Source of the DNA: Moellerella wisconsensis ATCC 35017
GTDB lineage: Bacteria; Pseudomonadota; Gammaproteobacteria; Enterobacterales; Enterobacteriaceae
Reading direction: 5' to 3'
DNA: 64,000 nucleotides
Assembly (NCBI RefSeq): GCF_001294465.1
Contig: NZ_LGAA01000022.1
Span: 1-64,000, forward strand
The notes under the pieces are model-generated. The model was given only the letters and a program-made list of their open reading frames with translations. It was not told the DNA's origin and did not search any database. Positions 10,188 through 19,474 of the stretch are shown here, piece by piece (positions within the stretch are counted from its first letter, which is position 1; the number at the start of each line of letters is the position of its first letter). The translations under genes and the position numbers were made by a program.

Positions 10188-11054
10188 ATGTGGCAGGCGA
10201 TAAGGCGTGTATTGAGTGAGCACTGGGGTGAAGCAGAACTGCATAATAAGCAAATTCTTTCTGGCGGTGATATTCATCACACTCTAAAAGTTGATTATGG
10301 TGAACACACTGTATTCATTAAACAAAACAGGCGAGAATTTTTACCGCACTTTAAAGAAGAAGCCGAACAACTAGATATTCTCGCCCATAGCCAAACAATA
10401 AGAGTTCCGAAAGTCTATGGCGTTGGCAGTAATAAAACTCACAGTTTCTTATTACTCGAATATATTGAGTTAAAACCCTTTACTCCCACCAACGCATGGC
10501 AATTCGGTCGACAATTAGCCCAATTACATCAATGGGAAGAACAACCCGCTTATGGCTTTGATTTCGATACTCGTTTAGGCACCACATTTCAGCCAAACAG
10601 TTGGGAAAAGCGCTGGAATTCATTTTTTGCCGAAAAGCGCATCGGCTGGCAATTACAGATTTCCGCAGAAAAAGGTATGATTTTTGGTGACATTCCACAG
10701 ATTGTGGAGAGAGTCAAACAGCGCCTACAAGGACATCAACCTCAACCTTCTTTATTGCATGGTGATTTATGGCCAAGAAACAGCGCCATAACTGACGAAC
10801 ATACGGGTGTTATTTTTGACCCAGCCTGTTATTGGGGAGATCGCGAGTGCGATTTAGCCATGTTAACCGCTTATAATCATATCCCCATCCAGATTATTGA
10901 CGGATACCAGAGCATCTGGCCCCTATCTCATGGTTTTATTGACCGACAGCCTATCTATCAGCTTTATTATTTATTGAATAGTTGTAATCTATTTGGCTGT
11001 GAAAAAAGCTATTTACAGGCACAATCAATTATTGAAAATCTTTTAGCTGAATAA
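10188..11054 (+). CDS. yniA: Fructosamine/ketosamine-3-kinase family protein YniA
   Basis: A 288-aa cytoplasmic kinase of the fructosamine kinase (APH-like) fold. Family members phosphorylate C3 of ketosamines on glycated amines or proteins so that the adduct falls apart; the E. coli member YniA is less well defined. Visible elements: an N-terminal nucleotide-binding lobe with FIKQNRREFLPHFKEEAEQL, the hinge LLLEYIEL, the catalytic loop at 191-198 (HGDLWPRN) and the Mg-binding FDP at 210-212 followed by YWGDRECDLAM. In E. coli, yniA, yniB and yniC also lie near thrS, so this neighbourhood is ancestral. A strong terminator follows. Confidence 0.93.
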   Translation: MWQAIRRVLSEHWGEAELHNKQILSGGDIHHTLKVDYGEHTVFIKQNRREFLPHFKEEAEQLDILAHSQTIRVPKVYGVGSNKTHSFLLLEYIELKPFTPTNAWQFGRQLAQLHQWEEQPAYGFDFDTRLGTTFQPNSWEKRWNSFFAEKRIGWQLQISAEKGMIFGDIPQIVERVKQRLQGHQPQPSLLHGDLWPRNSAITDEHTGVIFDPACYWGDRECDLAMLTAYNHIPIQIIDGYQSIWPLSHGFIDRQPIYQLYYLLNSCNLFGCEKSYLQAQSIIENLLAE

Positions 11055-11071
11055 CATTTATAGTGTTATAC

Positions 11072-11104
11072 CGCCTGAGCATTATTTGTTCAGGCGTTTT
11101 TTTT
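11072..11104 (+). terminator. Rho-independent terminator of yniA
   Basis: CGCCTGA (11072-11078) pairs perfectly with TCAGGCG (11090-11096) over an 11-nt loop and is followed by eight T residues. Confidence 0.9.
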
Positions 11105-11159
11105 AGCGCATTATGGACATTTAATCAAATTAGGCTCAATAAAAAACTATCAACTGAAA

Positions 11160-11699
11160 TTACCAATTTAGTAATTTAAAGCCAAAATACAGAATTAACC
11201 CGAAGATAATTGGCCAGAAATACAGTACAAAGATCTCGCTAAAAATACTGTGGCGAGGAATGGTCACTTTCTGTTCTAATTCAGTCTGTGAAATATCATT
11301 TCCTTTAGCTTTCTCAACAATAACGTGATCTTCTAAACTCTCGCGAATAAATTTAATTTGTCGGAACATACGCAAACCTGAAGCACTGAGTGCCAAACCA
11401 ACAAAAATCAGCAAAAAAATAATCATAAAACTAATATTTGCTGAAGAAAATCCCATTTCAGTCGAAGGTACCGGTGAATTTTTCCAGAAAAAATTCAAAA
11501 AAGGTGAACTTTGACGTGCCATCTCCGCCATGACTTTAATAAAATCATTTAATACCGCATTAATACCCTCACCCTGAATTCCTTTTATACCCGCCAAGCT
11601 AATAAGAGATATCAAAGTAGAGATCAGTGAAAATATAAAGATTATCCAGCCGACAACACGCTTACCTATTGCGATAGAACTCATGGTCTTAAAATTCAT
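11160..11699 (-). CDS. yniB: YniB family inner membrane protein
   Basis: A 179-aa inner membrane protein of unknown function, the same length class as E. coli YniB (178 aa). Three hydrophobic segments are visible: residues about 14-34, 92-113 and 152-175. Matching blocks include GWIIFIFSLISTLISL, GINAVLNDF, FLNFFWKNSPVPS, IFLLIFVGLALSASG and HSIFSEIFVLYFWP. It is divergent from yniC, with the short yniA-yniB-yniC block conserved as in E. coli. The ATG at 11699 follows AGGGGA at normal distance. Confidence 0.88.
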   Translation of the reverse strand: MNFKTMSSIAIGKRVVGWIIFIFSLISTLISLISLAGIKGIQGEGINAVLNDFIKVMAEMARQSSPFLNFFWKNSPVPSTEMGFSSANISFMIIFLLIFVGLALSASGLRMFRQIKFIRESLEDHVIVEKAKGNDISQTELEQKVTIPRHSIFSEIFVLYFWPIIFGLILYFGFKLLNW

Positions 11700-12019
11700 T
11701 TTTATTCCCCTGTATTTTTGGCATCATGATAACCGAATTTAATTATATCCTCTACGCTGATATATACTGTGTCTTGCCATGGCTGACTTTATCAATAATC
11801 AACAGAGTCATTTCTGAATAATGCTATGCTAGCTTTCTTTAAATTATTTATTGTTGGACGCTATTTATTTCTCGATGTAGTCAAAATTCTGGGTTCTAGC
11901 CATAAACTATTTTAAATAATCCAGTGCTTAGAATAGGCAATAAATGATAATAAAGGATTTATTCGTGCTGAATTGCTACACTCTCGATTATAAATAACTG
12001 TTTTACTGGAGCCCCTTTG
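11700..12019. other. Divergent promoter region between yniB and yniC
   Basis: No gene is visible. AT-rich DNA that must hold the divergent promoters; I cannot assign exact elements. Confidence 0.3.
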
Positions 12020-12685
12020 ATGTCTCATAAATTATCAATTCAAGCTGCAATTTTTGATATGGATGGTTTACTGATTGATTCAGAACCTTTTTGGTCACAA
12101 GCCACAAAAGAAATTTTGGCCGAAATAGGTGTGGATTTTTTAATGGCTGATCAAATGCCTGATACTCTTGGATTACGCATTGATCATGTCGTTGAGCTTT
12201 GGTATCAAACCGCACCTTGGCAAGGATATAGCCAAGAAGAAGTGGCACAGAAAATTATCGACCGAGTCATTAGCCTAATAGAAGAAACTCGGCCGCTGCT
12301 GCCCGGTGTTAATCAAGCGTTAGAACTTTGCCAATCTCTTAATCTGAAAATAGCCTTAGCTTCTGCCTCTCCGCTCTATATGCTAGAAAAAGTCTTAGCG
12401 CTATTTAATCTTCGTGATTATTTTTCAGCAGTTGTTTCAGCCGCGGAACTTCCCCACAGTAAACCTAATCCTGAAGTCTATTTGCAAGCGGCACAAGCCC
12501 TTGGCGTTAATCCAATTAATTGTGTCTCATTAGAAGATTCATTTAATGGAATGATTGCGGCTAAAGCAGCAAGAATGCGCTCGATTGTCGTTCCAGATCA
12601 ACATCACTTCAATGATCCCCGTTGGGCACTAGCTGATGTAAAACTGGCATCTTTACATGAACTTACAGCGAAAGAGTTGCGATAA
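12020..12685 (+). CDS. yniC: Hexitol-phosphate/2-deoxyglucose-6-phosphate phosphatase (HAD superfamily)
   Basis: A 221-aa HAD hydrolase matching E. coli YniC (HxpB), which dephosphorylates 2-deoxyglucose-6-phosphate, sorbitol-6-phosphate and mannitol-1-phosphate. HAD motif I is FDMDGLLID with nucleophile D13 and acid/base D15; motif II is ALASASP; motif III is the Lys in LPHSKPNPEVY; motif IV is SLEDSFNGM. ETRPLLPGV and AKAARMRSIVVPD are shared with E. coli. The start is ATG 12020 with GGAG 8 nt upstream; the TTG immediately before it is not needed. Substrate specificity is inferred from the E. coli protein. Confidence 0.93.
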   Translation: MSHKLSIQAAIFDMDGLLIDSEPFWSQATKEILAEIGVDFLMADQMPDTLGLRIDHVVELWYQTAPWQGYSQEEVAQKIIDRVISLIEETRPLLPGVNQALELCQSLNLKIALASASPLYMLEKVLALFNLRDYFSAVVSAAELPHSKPNPEVYLQAAQALGVNPINCVSLEDSFNGMIAAKAARMRSIVVPDQHHFNDPRWALADVKLASLHELTAKELR

Positions 12686-12896
12686 CTCGCGGAGCACTTA
12701 CTAATGGATTCCTCTCGTTTATTTCGGGAGGAATATCAATTAATTACTTCTATTCTGTGTATTTCTATTTTTTTACACTCTTAGTACAAAACTTACCTTC
12801 AGCATAAAATATTTCGCTTATTCCTTAATAACTAAACACTTTTCTACTGTTCCCCCCCTATCTAAATACTATAAAAAACTTTATACTGGCCATTAA

Positions 12897-12912
12897 CTGT
12901 ATAGATTCACAG
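12897..12912 (+). promoter_or_regulatory. LexA (SOS) box upstream of ydjM
   Basis: CTGTATAGATTCACAG is a full CTG-N10-CAG LexA operator, 17 bp before the ydjM start codon. E. coli ydjM is a known LexA target, so the regulation appears conserved. Confidence 0.85.
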
Positions 12913-12929
12913 ATGGTATTTTATCCACC

Positions 12930-13484
12930 ATGACAGCTGAAGGACATCTTCTTTTCTCTGTTGCCTCATTAGTTTTGGCACACAAATTAGAAATTACCCC
13001 AGAGTTTACTCAGGGCGATTGGCTACACATGCTGCCAGGGGTATTGCTGGGTGCTTTATTACCAGATATTGATCATCCTTCATCTATTATCGGCCGCTTA
13101 TTTCGTGTTATCTCAGTACCTATATTTAAATTATGTGGGCATCGAGGATTTACCCACAGTTTTATCGCATGGGGATTATTAATACTTTTTTGCTATACCG
13201 GTATTCCTACCGGATGGGTATTACCGAATGATTTACTGCAAGCTTTTTTATTGGGTTATTTAAGTCATTTAATCGCCGATATGTTAACTCCCGCTGGAGT
13301 TCCGCTATTATGGCCCCTCCCCCAGCGCTTCCGTTTACCTATCTTGCGCGGTAAAACTAACAAAAAAGCAGAGCGTTTTATTGCCGTTCTTTTGACGGTT
13401 TGTGCCTGTTTTATCCCTACTCATATCTCGCTACCGTTACAACAGCAAATGTCACATTTTATAAATTTAATTATTAATCAATAA
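12930..13484 (+). CDS. ydjM: SOS-induced inner membrane protein YdjM, metal-dependent hydrolase-like
   Basis: A 184-aa polytopic inner membrane protein of the YdjM/DUF457 (LexA-binding membrane hydrolase) family. Metal-ligand-like motifs are clear: MTAEGHLLFS at the N-terminus, LLPDIDHPSS around residue 50, GHRGFTHS around 70, and SHLIADMLTPAGVPLLWP around 110. Four or five membrane segments are visible. In E. coli it is induced by DNA damage, but its biochemical role is unknown. The ribosome site is weak and the LexA box lies only 17 bp upstream of the ATG, so the mRNA leader must be short. It is followed by tcyP, the same neighbour type as E. coli ydjM-ydjN. Confidence 0.93.
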   Translation: MTAEGHLLFSVASLVLAHKLEITPEFTQGDWLHMLPGVLLGALLPDIDHPSSIIGRLFRVISVPIFKLCGHRGFTHSFIAWGLLILFCYTGIPTGWVLPNDLLQAFLLGYLSHLIADMLTPAGVPLLWPLPQRFRLPILRGKTNKKAERFIAVLLTVCACFIPTHISLPLQQQMSHFINLIINQ

Positions 13485-13693
13485 CATGCGTTAATTCCAG
13501 GTCATTTTTTTTTATTACTTAATTGTCCTATTATTTATAATACTATCTAATTCGATTTAATTATAAGTAATGTATTTACTCAACTGATACCATATAACCA
13601 ATAGTTAGTTTTATCGCTTTTCTTATAATAGATAATGCCGATAGCACTAATAGATGATAAATATAAATCTCAGTCTGGATCTGGAGTGTAGGG

Positions 13694-15085
13694 ATGAATC
13701 TACCGTTAATTCTCAATGTGCTAGTTTTTGTAGCATTGATGTTCCTGTTAGCAAAACTAGGGGCTAAGGGTTGGAGCTTATCGAAAAAAGTTCTTACCGG
13801 CTTAGTTTTTGGTGTAGCTTATGGCGTCGCTTTACATTTAGTTTATGGCACTAATCATCAAACGGTAAAAGAATCTATTCAATGGTTTAATATCGTCGGT
13901 AATGGGTATGTTCAACTGTTACAAATGATTATCATGCCATTAGTCTTTGCCTCAATTTTGAGTGCTGTTGCCCGACTGCACAAAGCGTCTTCATTAGGTA
14001 AAATCAGTTTTCTGACTATTGGTACCTTACTATTTACCACCGCAATAGCTGCATTAATTGGTATTTTAGTCACTAATATGTTCGGTTTAACTGCCGATGG
14101 GCTGGTACAAGGTCAGCAAGAAAGCGCACGTTTAGATGCTATTCAAGCTAATTATGTGAGTAAAGTCTCTGATTTATCTTTACCACAACTTATTTTATCG
14201 TTTGTACCTAAAAATCCATTTGCCGATTTAACTGGTGCTAATCCAACGTCTATCATCAGCGTTGTTATCTTCGCCGCATTCTTAGGCGCAGCTGCATTGC
14301 AATTACTAAAAGATGATAAAACACGTGGTGAAAAAGCCTTAGCGGCGATTGATGTGGTTCAAGCTTGGGTCATGAAACTGGTTCGTTTAGTTATGCGTTT
14401 AACGCCTTACGGTGTTATGGCGTTAATGATTAAAGTGGTCGCTAGCTCAAACCTTGCTGATATCATAAAATTGGGTAGCTTCGTGGTTGCCTCTTATATC
14501 GCACTGGGTTTAATGTTTATTGTCCATGGATTATTAGTTTCGTTTACCGGGATCAACCCGATTAAATTCTTCAAAAAAGCCGGACCATTACTTACATTCG
14601 CCTTTACCAGCCGTTCAAGCGCTGCGAGTATTCCGCTGAATGTTGAAACACAAGTACGTCGTATTGGGGTGCCTGAATCTATCGCTAGCTTCTCTTCTTC
14701 ATTCGGTGCCACTATCGGACAGAATGGCTGTGCAGGTATCTATCCTGCAATGTTAGCAGTAATGGTTGCACCAACCGTGGGTATCAATCCATTTGATCCT
14801 CTGTGGATTGCTACGTTAGTCGGTATTGTTACTATTAGCTCCGCGGGTGTTGCTGGGGTCGGTGGTGGAGCAACATTTGCCGCCTTAATCGTACTCCCTG
14901 CGATGGGATTACCGGTGACATTAGTTGCGCTACTAATTTCAGTAGAACCATTGATTGATATGGGTCGTACTGCACTGAATGTCAGTGGTGCCATGACCGC
15001 TGGAACAATTACCAGCCAACTCATGGGTGAAACGAATAAAGAGATCTTTAATCAAGATAATGAGGAACAGCTTAAACACGTATAA
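13694..15085 (+). CDS. tcyP: L-cystine/cystine sodium- or proton-coupled transporter TcyP (YdjN)
   Basis: A 463-aa secondary transporter of the dicarboxylate/amino acid:cation symporter (DAACS, SLC1-like) family, identical in length to E. coli YdjN/TcyP, which imports L-cystine. Diagnostic blocks are [33 protein letters not shown] (the serine-rich hairpin HP1 motif), [19 protein letters not shown] and [17 protein letters not shown]. About eight membrane helices plus two re-entrant loops are expected. The ATG at 13694 has GGAG 8 nt upstream. Monocistronic, ending at a strong terminator. In E. coli the gene is controlled by CysB; I could not recognise a CysB site. Confidence 0.95.
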   Translation: MNLPLILNVLVFVALMFLLAKLGAKGWSLSKKVLTGLVFGVAYGVALHLVYGTNHQTVKESIQWFNIVGNGYVQLLQMIIMPLVFASILSAVARLHKASSLGKISFLTIGTLLFTTAIAALIGILVTNMFGLTADGLVQGQQESARLDAIQANYVSKVSDLSLPQLILSFVPKNPFADLTGANPTSIISVVIFAAFLGAAALQLLKDDKTRGEKALAAIDVVQAWVMKLVRLVMRLTPYGVMALMIKVVASSNLADIIKLGSFVVASYIALGLMFIVHGLLVSFTGINPIKFFKKAGPLLTFAFTSRSSAASIPLNVETQVRRIGVPESIASFSSSFGATIGQNGCAGIYPAMLAVMVAPTVGINPFDPLWIATLVGIVTISSAGVAGVGGGATFAALIVLPAMGLPVTLVALLISVEPLIDMGRTALNVSGAMTAGTITSQLMGETNKEIFNQDNEEQLKHV

Positions 15086-15127
15086 TGTATAAGCTACCTT
15101 TACCCTAGTAATTTTTGACTAAAAATT

Positions 15128-15170
15128 AACTCCCTCGCAGACTCAATCAGACTCTCCGAGGGAGTTTTTT
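15128..15170 (+). terminator. Rho-independent terminator of tcyP
   Basis: AACTCCCTCG (15128-15137) pairs perfectly with CGAGGGAGTT (15157-15166), with a T-rich tail. The rest of 15171-15493 is AT-rich with no recognisable feature. Confidence 0.9.
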
Positions 15171-15493
15171 ATCACTAATCCATTTAGCTATTTAGCTATT
15201 AATAAATAGCTACTCACACTGAAATCTATCCCTTTTATTTACCCTTCCATCTTTGGCACTTGCTGACGTATAAATTTCATACAAATAAAATCAATTATAG
15301 ATATTATTTCCCCTAAAGAAGACCATTAGTCTGTATAAATTTTTAATTAAGCCGTTTAACCTAATTGAAATCTTGCAAAAATCAGCCTAGCTATACAATA
15401 ATATCTGCGCAATAATCCGCCTCTATTTTTTGATTGGCGGTTAGTTATGGCTGTTTGGGATCCCCCAAACTATTATCATAGACAACAGATTTT

Positions 15494-15895
15494 ATGGTAT
15501 TAGAAATGACTAATATTCATACGCTAACAATTCAACATCCAGAAAATCCTTGCATAAACTGTGGTGCTTGCTGTGCTTATTTTCGTGTCTCTTTCTATTG
15601 GGCTGAATCAACCGAGGGGGACGGCAGCGTCCCTACGGAATTAGTCGAAAAAGTCACACCATTTATCAGTTGTATGAAAGGCACTAATCAAAAAAATCAG
15701 ATACGTTGTGTGGCTTTGGACGGTGTGATTGGTGAATGTGTCTCTTGTTCCATTTATACGCAGCGGTCAACGACCTGTCGAGAGTTTGATGCGTCGTGGG
15801 AGAATGGCGCACATAATGAAGCCTGTGATCGTGCTAGAGCAGCGTACAATTTGCCTCCGCTACAACCTGCTGATCCAACGAAGATAGCCTGTTAG
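15494..15895 (+). CDS. YkgJ-family cysteine cluster protein
   Basis: A 133-aa cytoplasmic protein with the CxxCxxCC-type cysteine cluster ([19 protein letters not shown]) near the N-terminus and further Cys at [26 protein letters not shown] and NEACDRARA. This layout defines the YkgJ (zinc/iron-chelating) family, whose biochemical role is not established. The start could be ATG 15494 or ATG 15506; neither has a good ribosome site. It is followed by a perfect 11-bp hairpin at 15901. No neighbour gives a functional clue. Confidence 0.82.
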   Translation: MVLEMTNIHTLTIQHPENPCINCGACCAYFRVSFYWAESTEGDGSVPTELVEKVTPFISCMKGTNQKNQIRCVALDGVIGECVSCSIYTQRSTTCREFDASWENGAHNEACDRARAAYNLPPLQPADPTKIAC

Positions 15896-15900
15896 TTATC

Positions 15901-15937
15901 AGCACTTGATACTCTTAAGTCACGGATATCAAGTGCT
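15901..15937 (+). terminator. Hairpin after the YkgJ-family gene
   Basis: AGCACTTGATA and TATCAAGTGCT form a perfect 11-bp stem with a 15-nt loop, 5 nt after the stop codon. The T tract is poor, so termination is likely but not certain. Nothing else is seen up to 16220. Confidence 0.55.
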
Positions 15938-16220
15938 CCATTTGTTGCTTCCCTGATATTAGTTATTTTGCCAAATTCTTCTTTATATTAGTAAACAAGT
16001 GGTCATCATCAGCCATATCCTTACTATGCCGCTGGCTATAACTAAATACCGTCCCTAAACACGGCTCAACAATTGGAAAAGTAAATATTTTTTCACTTCA
16101 TGGAGAAAATATGAAGATCGTGCAGACAATATGAGGTTTCAGTCAGTCAGGGTAAATACAGTTGCCGCTTAAATAGAATTACGAGATTATCAAGGCATCA
16201 ACTACCTAGAGGAAAATATA

Positions 16221-16739
16221 ATGAATAAGATAAAATCTGGTTTATTAGCCGTCGCGTTATTAACCGTTGGTTTTAATGCAGCAGCTGCAGATTTACACCC
16301 TAACGGCCCTGGCCCACACTCTCAACGCCAGCATTCGCAACAACAGCATAATGCAGTTTATCAATCATCAATTCAAACTGAAAACCCGAATGAATCACTG
16401 AAAAAGTTAGCCGCAGATGCTCCGACTATTGAGCAGGGTAAATCCTATTATGTGCGTGTAGGTGTGGCTGACATTAGCGAGCGTAATTTAGCGACGAATA
16501 AACCTATCAATGATGCAAAAAATACCAAACAACGCGATAGATCTATGCAATGTGATCAAATGAGAAATAAACATAACTCAGTTTATCAGGCTTCTGTACA
16601 AACTACAGATCCTAATGGTTCATTGAAAAAATTAGTCGCAGATACCCCGGCATTAGCTACAGGCAAACCTTATCAAGTTAGAGTTTCTATCGTGGAAGCA
16701 CGTAATCCACCCGTAATGCCAGCCGCGGTCACTAACTAA
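16221..16739 (+). CDS. Secreted protein with two tandem copies of a ~40-residue module
   Basis: I do not recognise the family. The 172-aa product has a Sec signal peptide (MNKIKSGLLAVALL, cleavage near NAAAA-DL), a Gln/His-rich linker, and then an internal duplication. Copy 1 begins HNAVYQSSIQT at about residue 46 and runs through SLKKLAADAP to YYVRVGVADI. Copy 2 begins HNSVYQASVQT at about residue 117 and runs through SLKKLVADTP to YQVRVSIVEA. The shared pattern is HN-x-VYQ-x-S-x-QT-x(3)-N-x-SLKKL-x-AD-x-P-x(6)-G-K-x-Y-x-VRV. Only one Cys is present. The ATG follows AGAGGAAAAT. Monocistronic, with a good terminator 116 bp downstream. Confidence 0.7.
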   Translation: MNKIKSGLLAVALLTVGFNAAAADLHPNGPGPHSQRQHSQQQHNAVYQSSIQTENPNESLKKLAADAPTIEQGKSYYVRVGVADISERNLATNKPINDAKNTKQRDRSMQCDQMRNKHNSVYQASVQTTDPNGSLKKLVADTPALATGKPYQVRVSIVEARNPPVMPAAVTN

Positions 16740-16855
16740 ATATCGCTATAATATTCATCAGTTTTGTCTGTTATAATAAGCACAACCAAATAGCAACCGC
16801 CCCATACCCAACTATAATTGTTGAGTAAAGTTAAATATTGTATATGTCCTACTTT

Positions 16856-16884
16856 AGCCTGTGCATCTGTGCAGGCTTTTTTTT
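16856..16884 (+). terminator. Rho-independent terminator
   Basis: AGCCTG and CAGGCT close a GTGCATCTGTG-type loop, followed by a run of about nine T. It probably ends the transcript of the repeat-containing secreted protein. A TATAAT at 16772-16777 leaves a slim chance of a separate short RNA. Confidence 0.8.
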
Positions 16885-16923
16885 ACTTCGAATATCGAAG
16901 TAATAGTAATTAACAATCTAGGT

Positions 16924-17241
16924 TTAAAATAAGATACGTAATAACGCCGTTACTATTGAAGCCGATAACACAATCACAATAAATGGTTTTTGATACCAGG
17001 TTAAAATACCCGCCACGATCACCCCAATAATTTTAGCCCCATCAGAGAATTGAGTACCTTCAAATAGCGTAGATGTCATCGCGACAGAGAATAAAATAAT
17101 AATAGCTGCTGCTGAAAAAAGAGTTTTACTGTATTCAGATAAAATAATCCGCCCTTGTAATAACGCTCCCGAAGCCCGCATTAAATAAGTTGCCAGCGCT
17201 AATAAAAGAATTCCCGCCAGCATTAACCAAGAATTAGGCAT
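16924..17241 (-). CDS. AzlD-family branched-chain amino acid exporter small subunit
   Basis: A 105-aa membrane protein with three or four hydrophobic helices, AzlD/YgaH type (YLMRASGALL near the N-terminus is the family signature). With AzlC it forms an exporter for branched-chain amino acids such as valine in E. coli YgaZH. The ATG at 17241 is chosen because GGAG lies 8 nt upstream, whereas the ATG at 17259 lies before that ribosome site. Four nt separate it from the azlC stop codon, so the two genes are one operon. Confidence 0.85.
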   Translation of the reverse strand: MPNSWLMLAGILLLALATYLMRASGALLQGRIILSEYSKTLFSAAAIIILFSVAMTSTLFEGTQFSDGAKIIGVIVAGILTWYQKPFIVIVLSASIVTALLRILF

Positions 17242-17245
17242 TGTA

Positions 17246-17902
17246 TTATCTCCGAACATAGAGCAATAAGCTCAATAATGAAACCAGAACAGGTATCCCC
17301 GCAGGTAAATATGGGGTTAAAATGACAGCCAAAATCGCACCAATAATCGCCGCGGCTCTTAAACGTTTATCCTTTAAAGCGGGTAAACACAGCGCCAAAA
17401 TAATTGCTGGGAACATCGCATCCATACCAAACATTCGAGTGTCATGAATAAATGTTCCTAAAACTTCACCAATAATCACGCCGGCTGGCCAACACAGCAT
17501 AATTCCTAGGCCGCATAGCCAAAAGGCGGCTTTTTTGTCTGCCTCTGTCTGTTGTGCCAATCCAAAAATGACACTTTCATCATTCATAATATGGTAGCCC
17601 AAATAAGCCTTTGCGCCTTTTCCGGTCAAATTACCCACGGCAAAACTAAAAGGAATATGCCGAGAATTAACTAGGATCCCTGCTAATGCCGCGGAGATAG
17701 GACTACCGCCCGTAAAAACAATACCGATAAATAAAAATTCTGAGGCGCCCGCCAAAACTAAAATGGATAAGGTTAATGGAACCCACCCATCAAATCCTTG
17801 AGAATGTGCTAGCGCCCCATAAGAAACACCCACAATCAAATCTGCCAAGCATACCAGCGCAATATTTTTAACCGTGTTATGATTTAAAGCTATTGTGAAC
17901 AT
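17246..17902 (-). CDS. AzlC-family branched-chain amino acid exporter large subunit
   Basis: A polytopic membrane protein of about 218 aa from the ATG at 17902 (229 aa from 17935). Five to six membrane segments are visible, with typical AzlC blocks: GVSYGALAHSQGF, ILAGASEFLFIGI, ILVNSRHIPFSFAV, and DESVIFGLAQ. AzlC proteins work with AzlD partners as exporters. The start is uncertain because neither ATG has a good ribosome site; the family normally begins just before the first helix, favouring 17902. It is divergently transcribed from an XRE-cupin regulator, whose probable ligand or target is this operon. Confidence 0.85.
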   Translation of the reverse strand: MFTIALNHNTVKNIALVCLADLIVGVSYGALAHSQGFDGWVPLTLSILVLAGASEFLFIGIVFTGGSPISAALAGILVNSRHIPFSFAVGNLTGKGAKAYLGYHIMNDESVIFGLAQQTEADKKAAFWLCGLGIMLCWPAGVIIGEVLGTFIHDTRMFGMDAMFPAIILALCLPALKDKRLRAAAIIGAILAVILTPYLPAGIPVLVSLLSLLLYVRR

Positions 17903-17980
17903 AATTTTCGTTCTATATATTAAACATTCGTTCATTATGTTGTTATAATTTTATAAAAGCAAGTCAGGAAGGATTGTAAA

Positions 17981-18538
17981 TTGAGCATCTCATCTCCCCC
18001 GATTGCATTAATTTCACAGGCGCTAGTACGAGAAAGAAAGAAAAGTGGTTTATCATTATCAGAAGTATCCCGTAGGGCGGGTATCGGTAAATCAACACTT
18101 TCTCAATTAGAATCGGGCACTGGTAACCCCAGCATTGAAACACTGTGGGCAATTTGTATTGCATTAGATATCCCTTTTGCCAAGCTCATTGAACCGGAAA
18201 AACAAGAAATAACAATTATCCGCCACGGTGAAGGCACAATGGTCAGCGCTGAACATGCTAACTATCTGGTCTATTTATTATCATCCTCACCTGCGAATGC
18301 CAGAAGAGACATCTATACCGTTATTGCCCAGCCCGGTAGAGATAGAATCTCTGAGCCCCACATGCAAGGCGTTAAAGAGCATATTATCTTAATGACTGGA
18401 CAAGCTTTAGTCGGTCCCTTAGATAATCAAACCGAGTTATTTCCTGGCGATTATATTTGTTATTCCGCCGAACAGCCTCATATCATGAAAGCTTTAGTGC
18501 CTGATACCATGGCTATTATGATCATTGAAAAAAGCTAA
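17981..18538 (+). CDS. XRE-family transcriptional regulator with cupin sensor domain
   Basis: A 185-aa regulator. Residues about 10-65 form a helix-turn-helix XRE domain (ERKKSGLSLSEVSRRAGIGKSTLSQLESGTGNPSIETLWAI, split here by function into helices 2 and 3). The C-terminal half (about 105-180) is a cupin beta-barrel with the motif EPHMQGVKEHIILMTGQA and PGDYICYSAEQPH. The start codon is TTG at 17981, supported by AGGAAGGA about 9 nt upstream. A TATAAT at 17944-17949 lies in the 78-bp divergent gap. Such regulators often control the adjacent amino acid exporter; that link is inferred from position. Confidence 0.85.
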   Translation: MSISSPPIALISQALVRERKKSGLSLSEVSRRAGIGKSTLSQLESGTGNPSIETLWAICIALDIPFAKLIEPEKQEITIIRHGEGTMVSAEHANYLVYLLSSSPANARRDIYTVIAQPGRDRISEPHMQGVKEHIILMTGQALVGPLDNQTELFPGDYICYSAEQPHIMKALVPDTMAIMIIEKS

Positions 18539-18654
18539 TTAACGAGTAAAAATGGCGATTAGTTTAAGAAGATTATTAATAAGGGCAGGAGCAGCAATCA
18601 ATTAATAACTGATACTATGATAAACAATGTACGTCTATATTTTGAGGGTATTTA

Positions 18655-18834
18655 ATGAACTACTACGATGAAATTAAAAATAGTGTGGATGCTCGGCTCA
18701 AAGAAAATTCAATTACTGAAATGAATATCTTATTAACTCAACTTTCACATGATCAAAAATTGACGCAAGAACAACGCTTTGAACAACAACAGCGTTTAAG
18801 AGAAGCTATATTTACTCATCATGAAACCAAATAG
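18655..18834 (+). CDS. YdcY-like small protein (DUF2526 family)
   Basis: A 59-aa protein, MNYYDEIKNSVDARLKENSI and onward to the C-terminal THHETK, with GAGGG about 8 nt upstream of its ATG. The centre (EMNILLTQLSHDQKL, then EQRFEQQQRLREAIFTHH) aligns with E. coli YdcY (MNELLIALSDDAEL, then DRYTQQQRLRTAIAHH), a 77-aa protein of unknown function. The homologue here ends about 18 residues earlier. It is mostly helical and charged, and likely cytoplasmic. It follows the XRE regulator by 116 bp and is probably transcribed separately. Confidence 0.75.
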   Translation: MNYYDEIKNSVDARLKENSITEMNILLTQLSHDQKLTQEQRFEQQQRLREAIFTHHETK

Positions 18835-19202
18835 TCTAAAACGTAAACATCCGATATCTAAATGACAAAAAACGATTAAAACAACTAAGCTGGATTATCA
18901 CTATTCAGCTTGGTCAAGCAACCTGTCAGAATGCTATTAACACGAGATTAATTGGTTACTTACTGAATAACTGAACTGACCATTTTCACGTTTAAACTTC
19001 GATACATTATATTCGAACCTATACATTCGCAGCTATACCTACGCAGCGATATAATAACCTCATAGCTGTGCTTTAGGATATGGATAAAAAAGTAGGTAAA
19101 TCAAAATATTATGTTGTCTATAATCAATTTCATACAACAACAATTAAATAAGAATTAATGCGAATGGGATAATCAATAAAACGAGGGATAACATAAAATG
19201 AT
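18835..19202. other. Intergenic region before tRNA-Gly
   Basis: No gene is seen. A small AAGCTG/CAGCTT hairpin (18887-18911) without a T run may end the ydcY-like transcript. The remainder is AT-rich. Confidence 0.3.
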
Positions 19203-19277
<75 letters not shown>

Positions 19278-19474
19278 GTCATTGGTGTTGATCATAGCGC
19301 TATCATCAGTAAGTGTAAATAGCATAACACTATTTTTTTATCTTGTATCGTATCTCGCTGTATCAAATAACGGCTAATTAAACCTTATGATAGCAATAAA
19401 TAAAAAGCCAGGCCAATAGCAAGAGGATATGCCCTGTGGAACAGAACATTCCACTAGCATGTACTATTCGCGTA

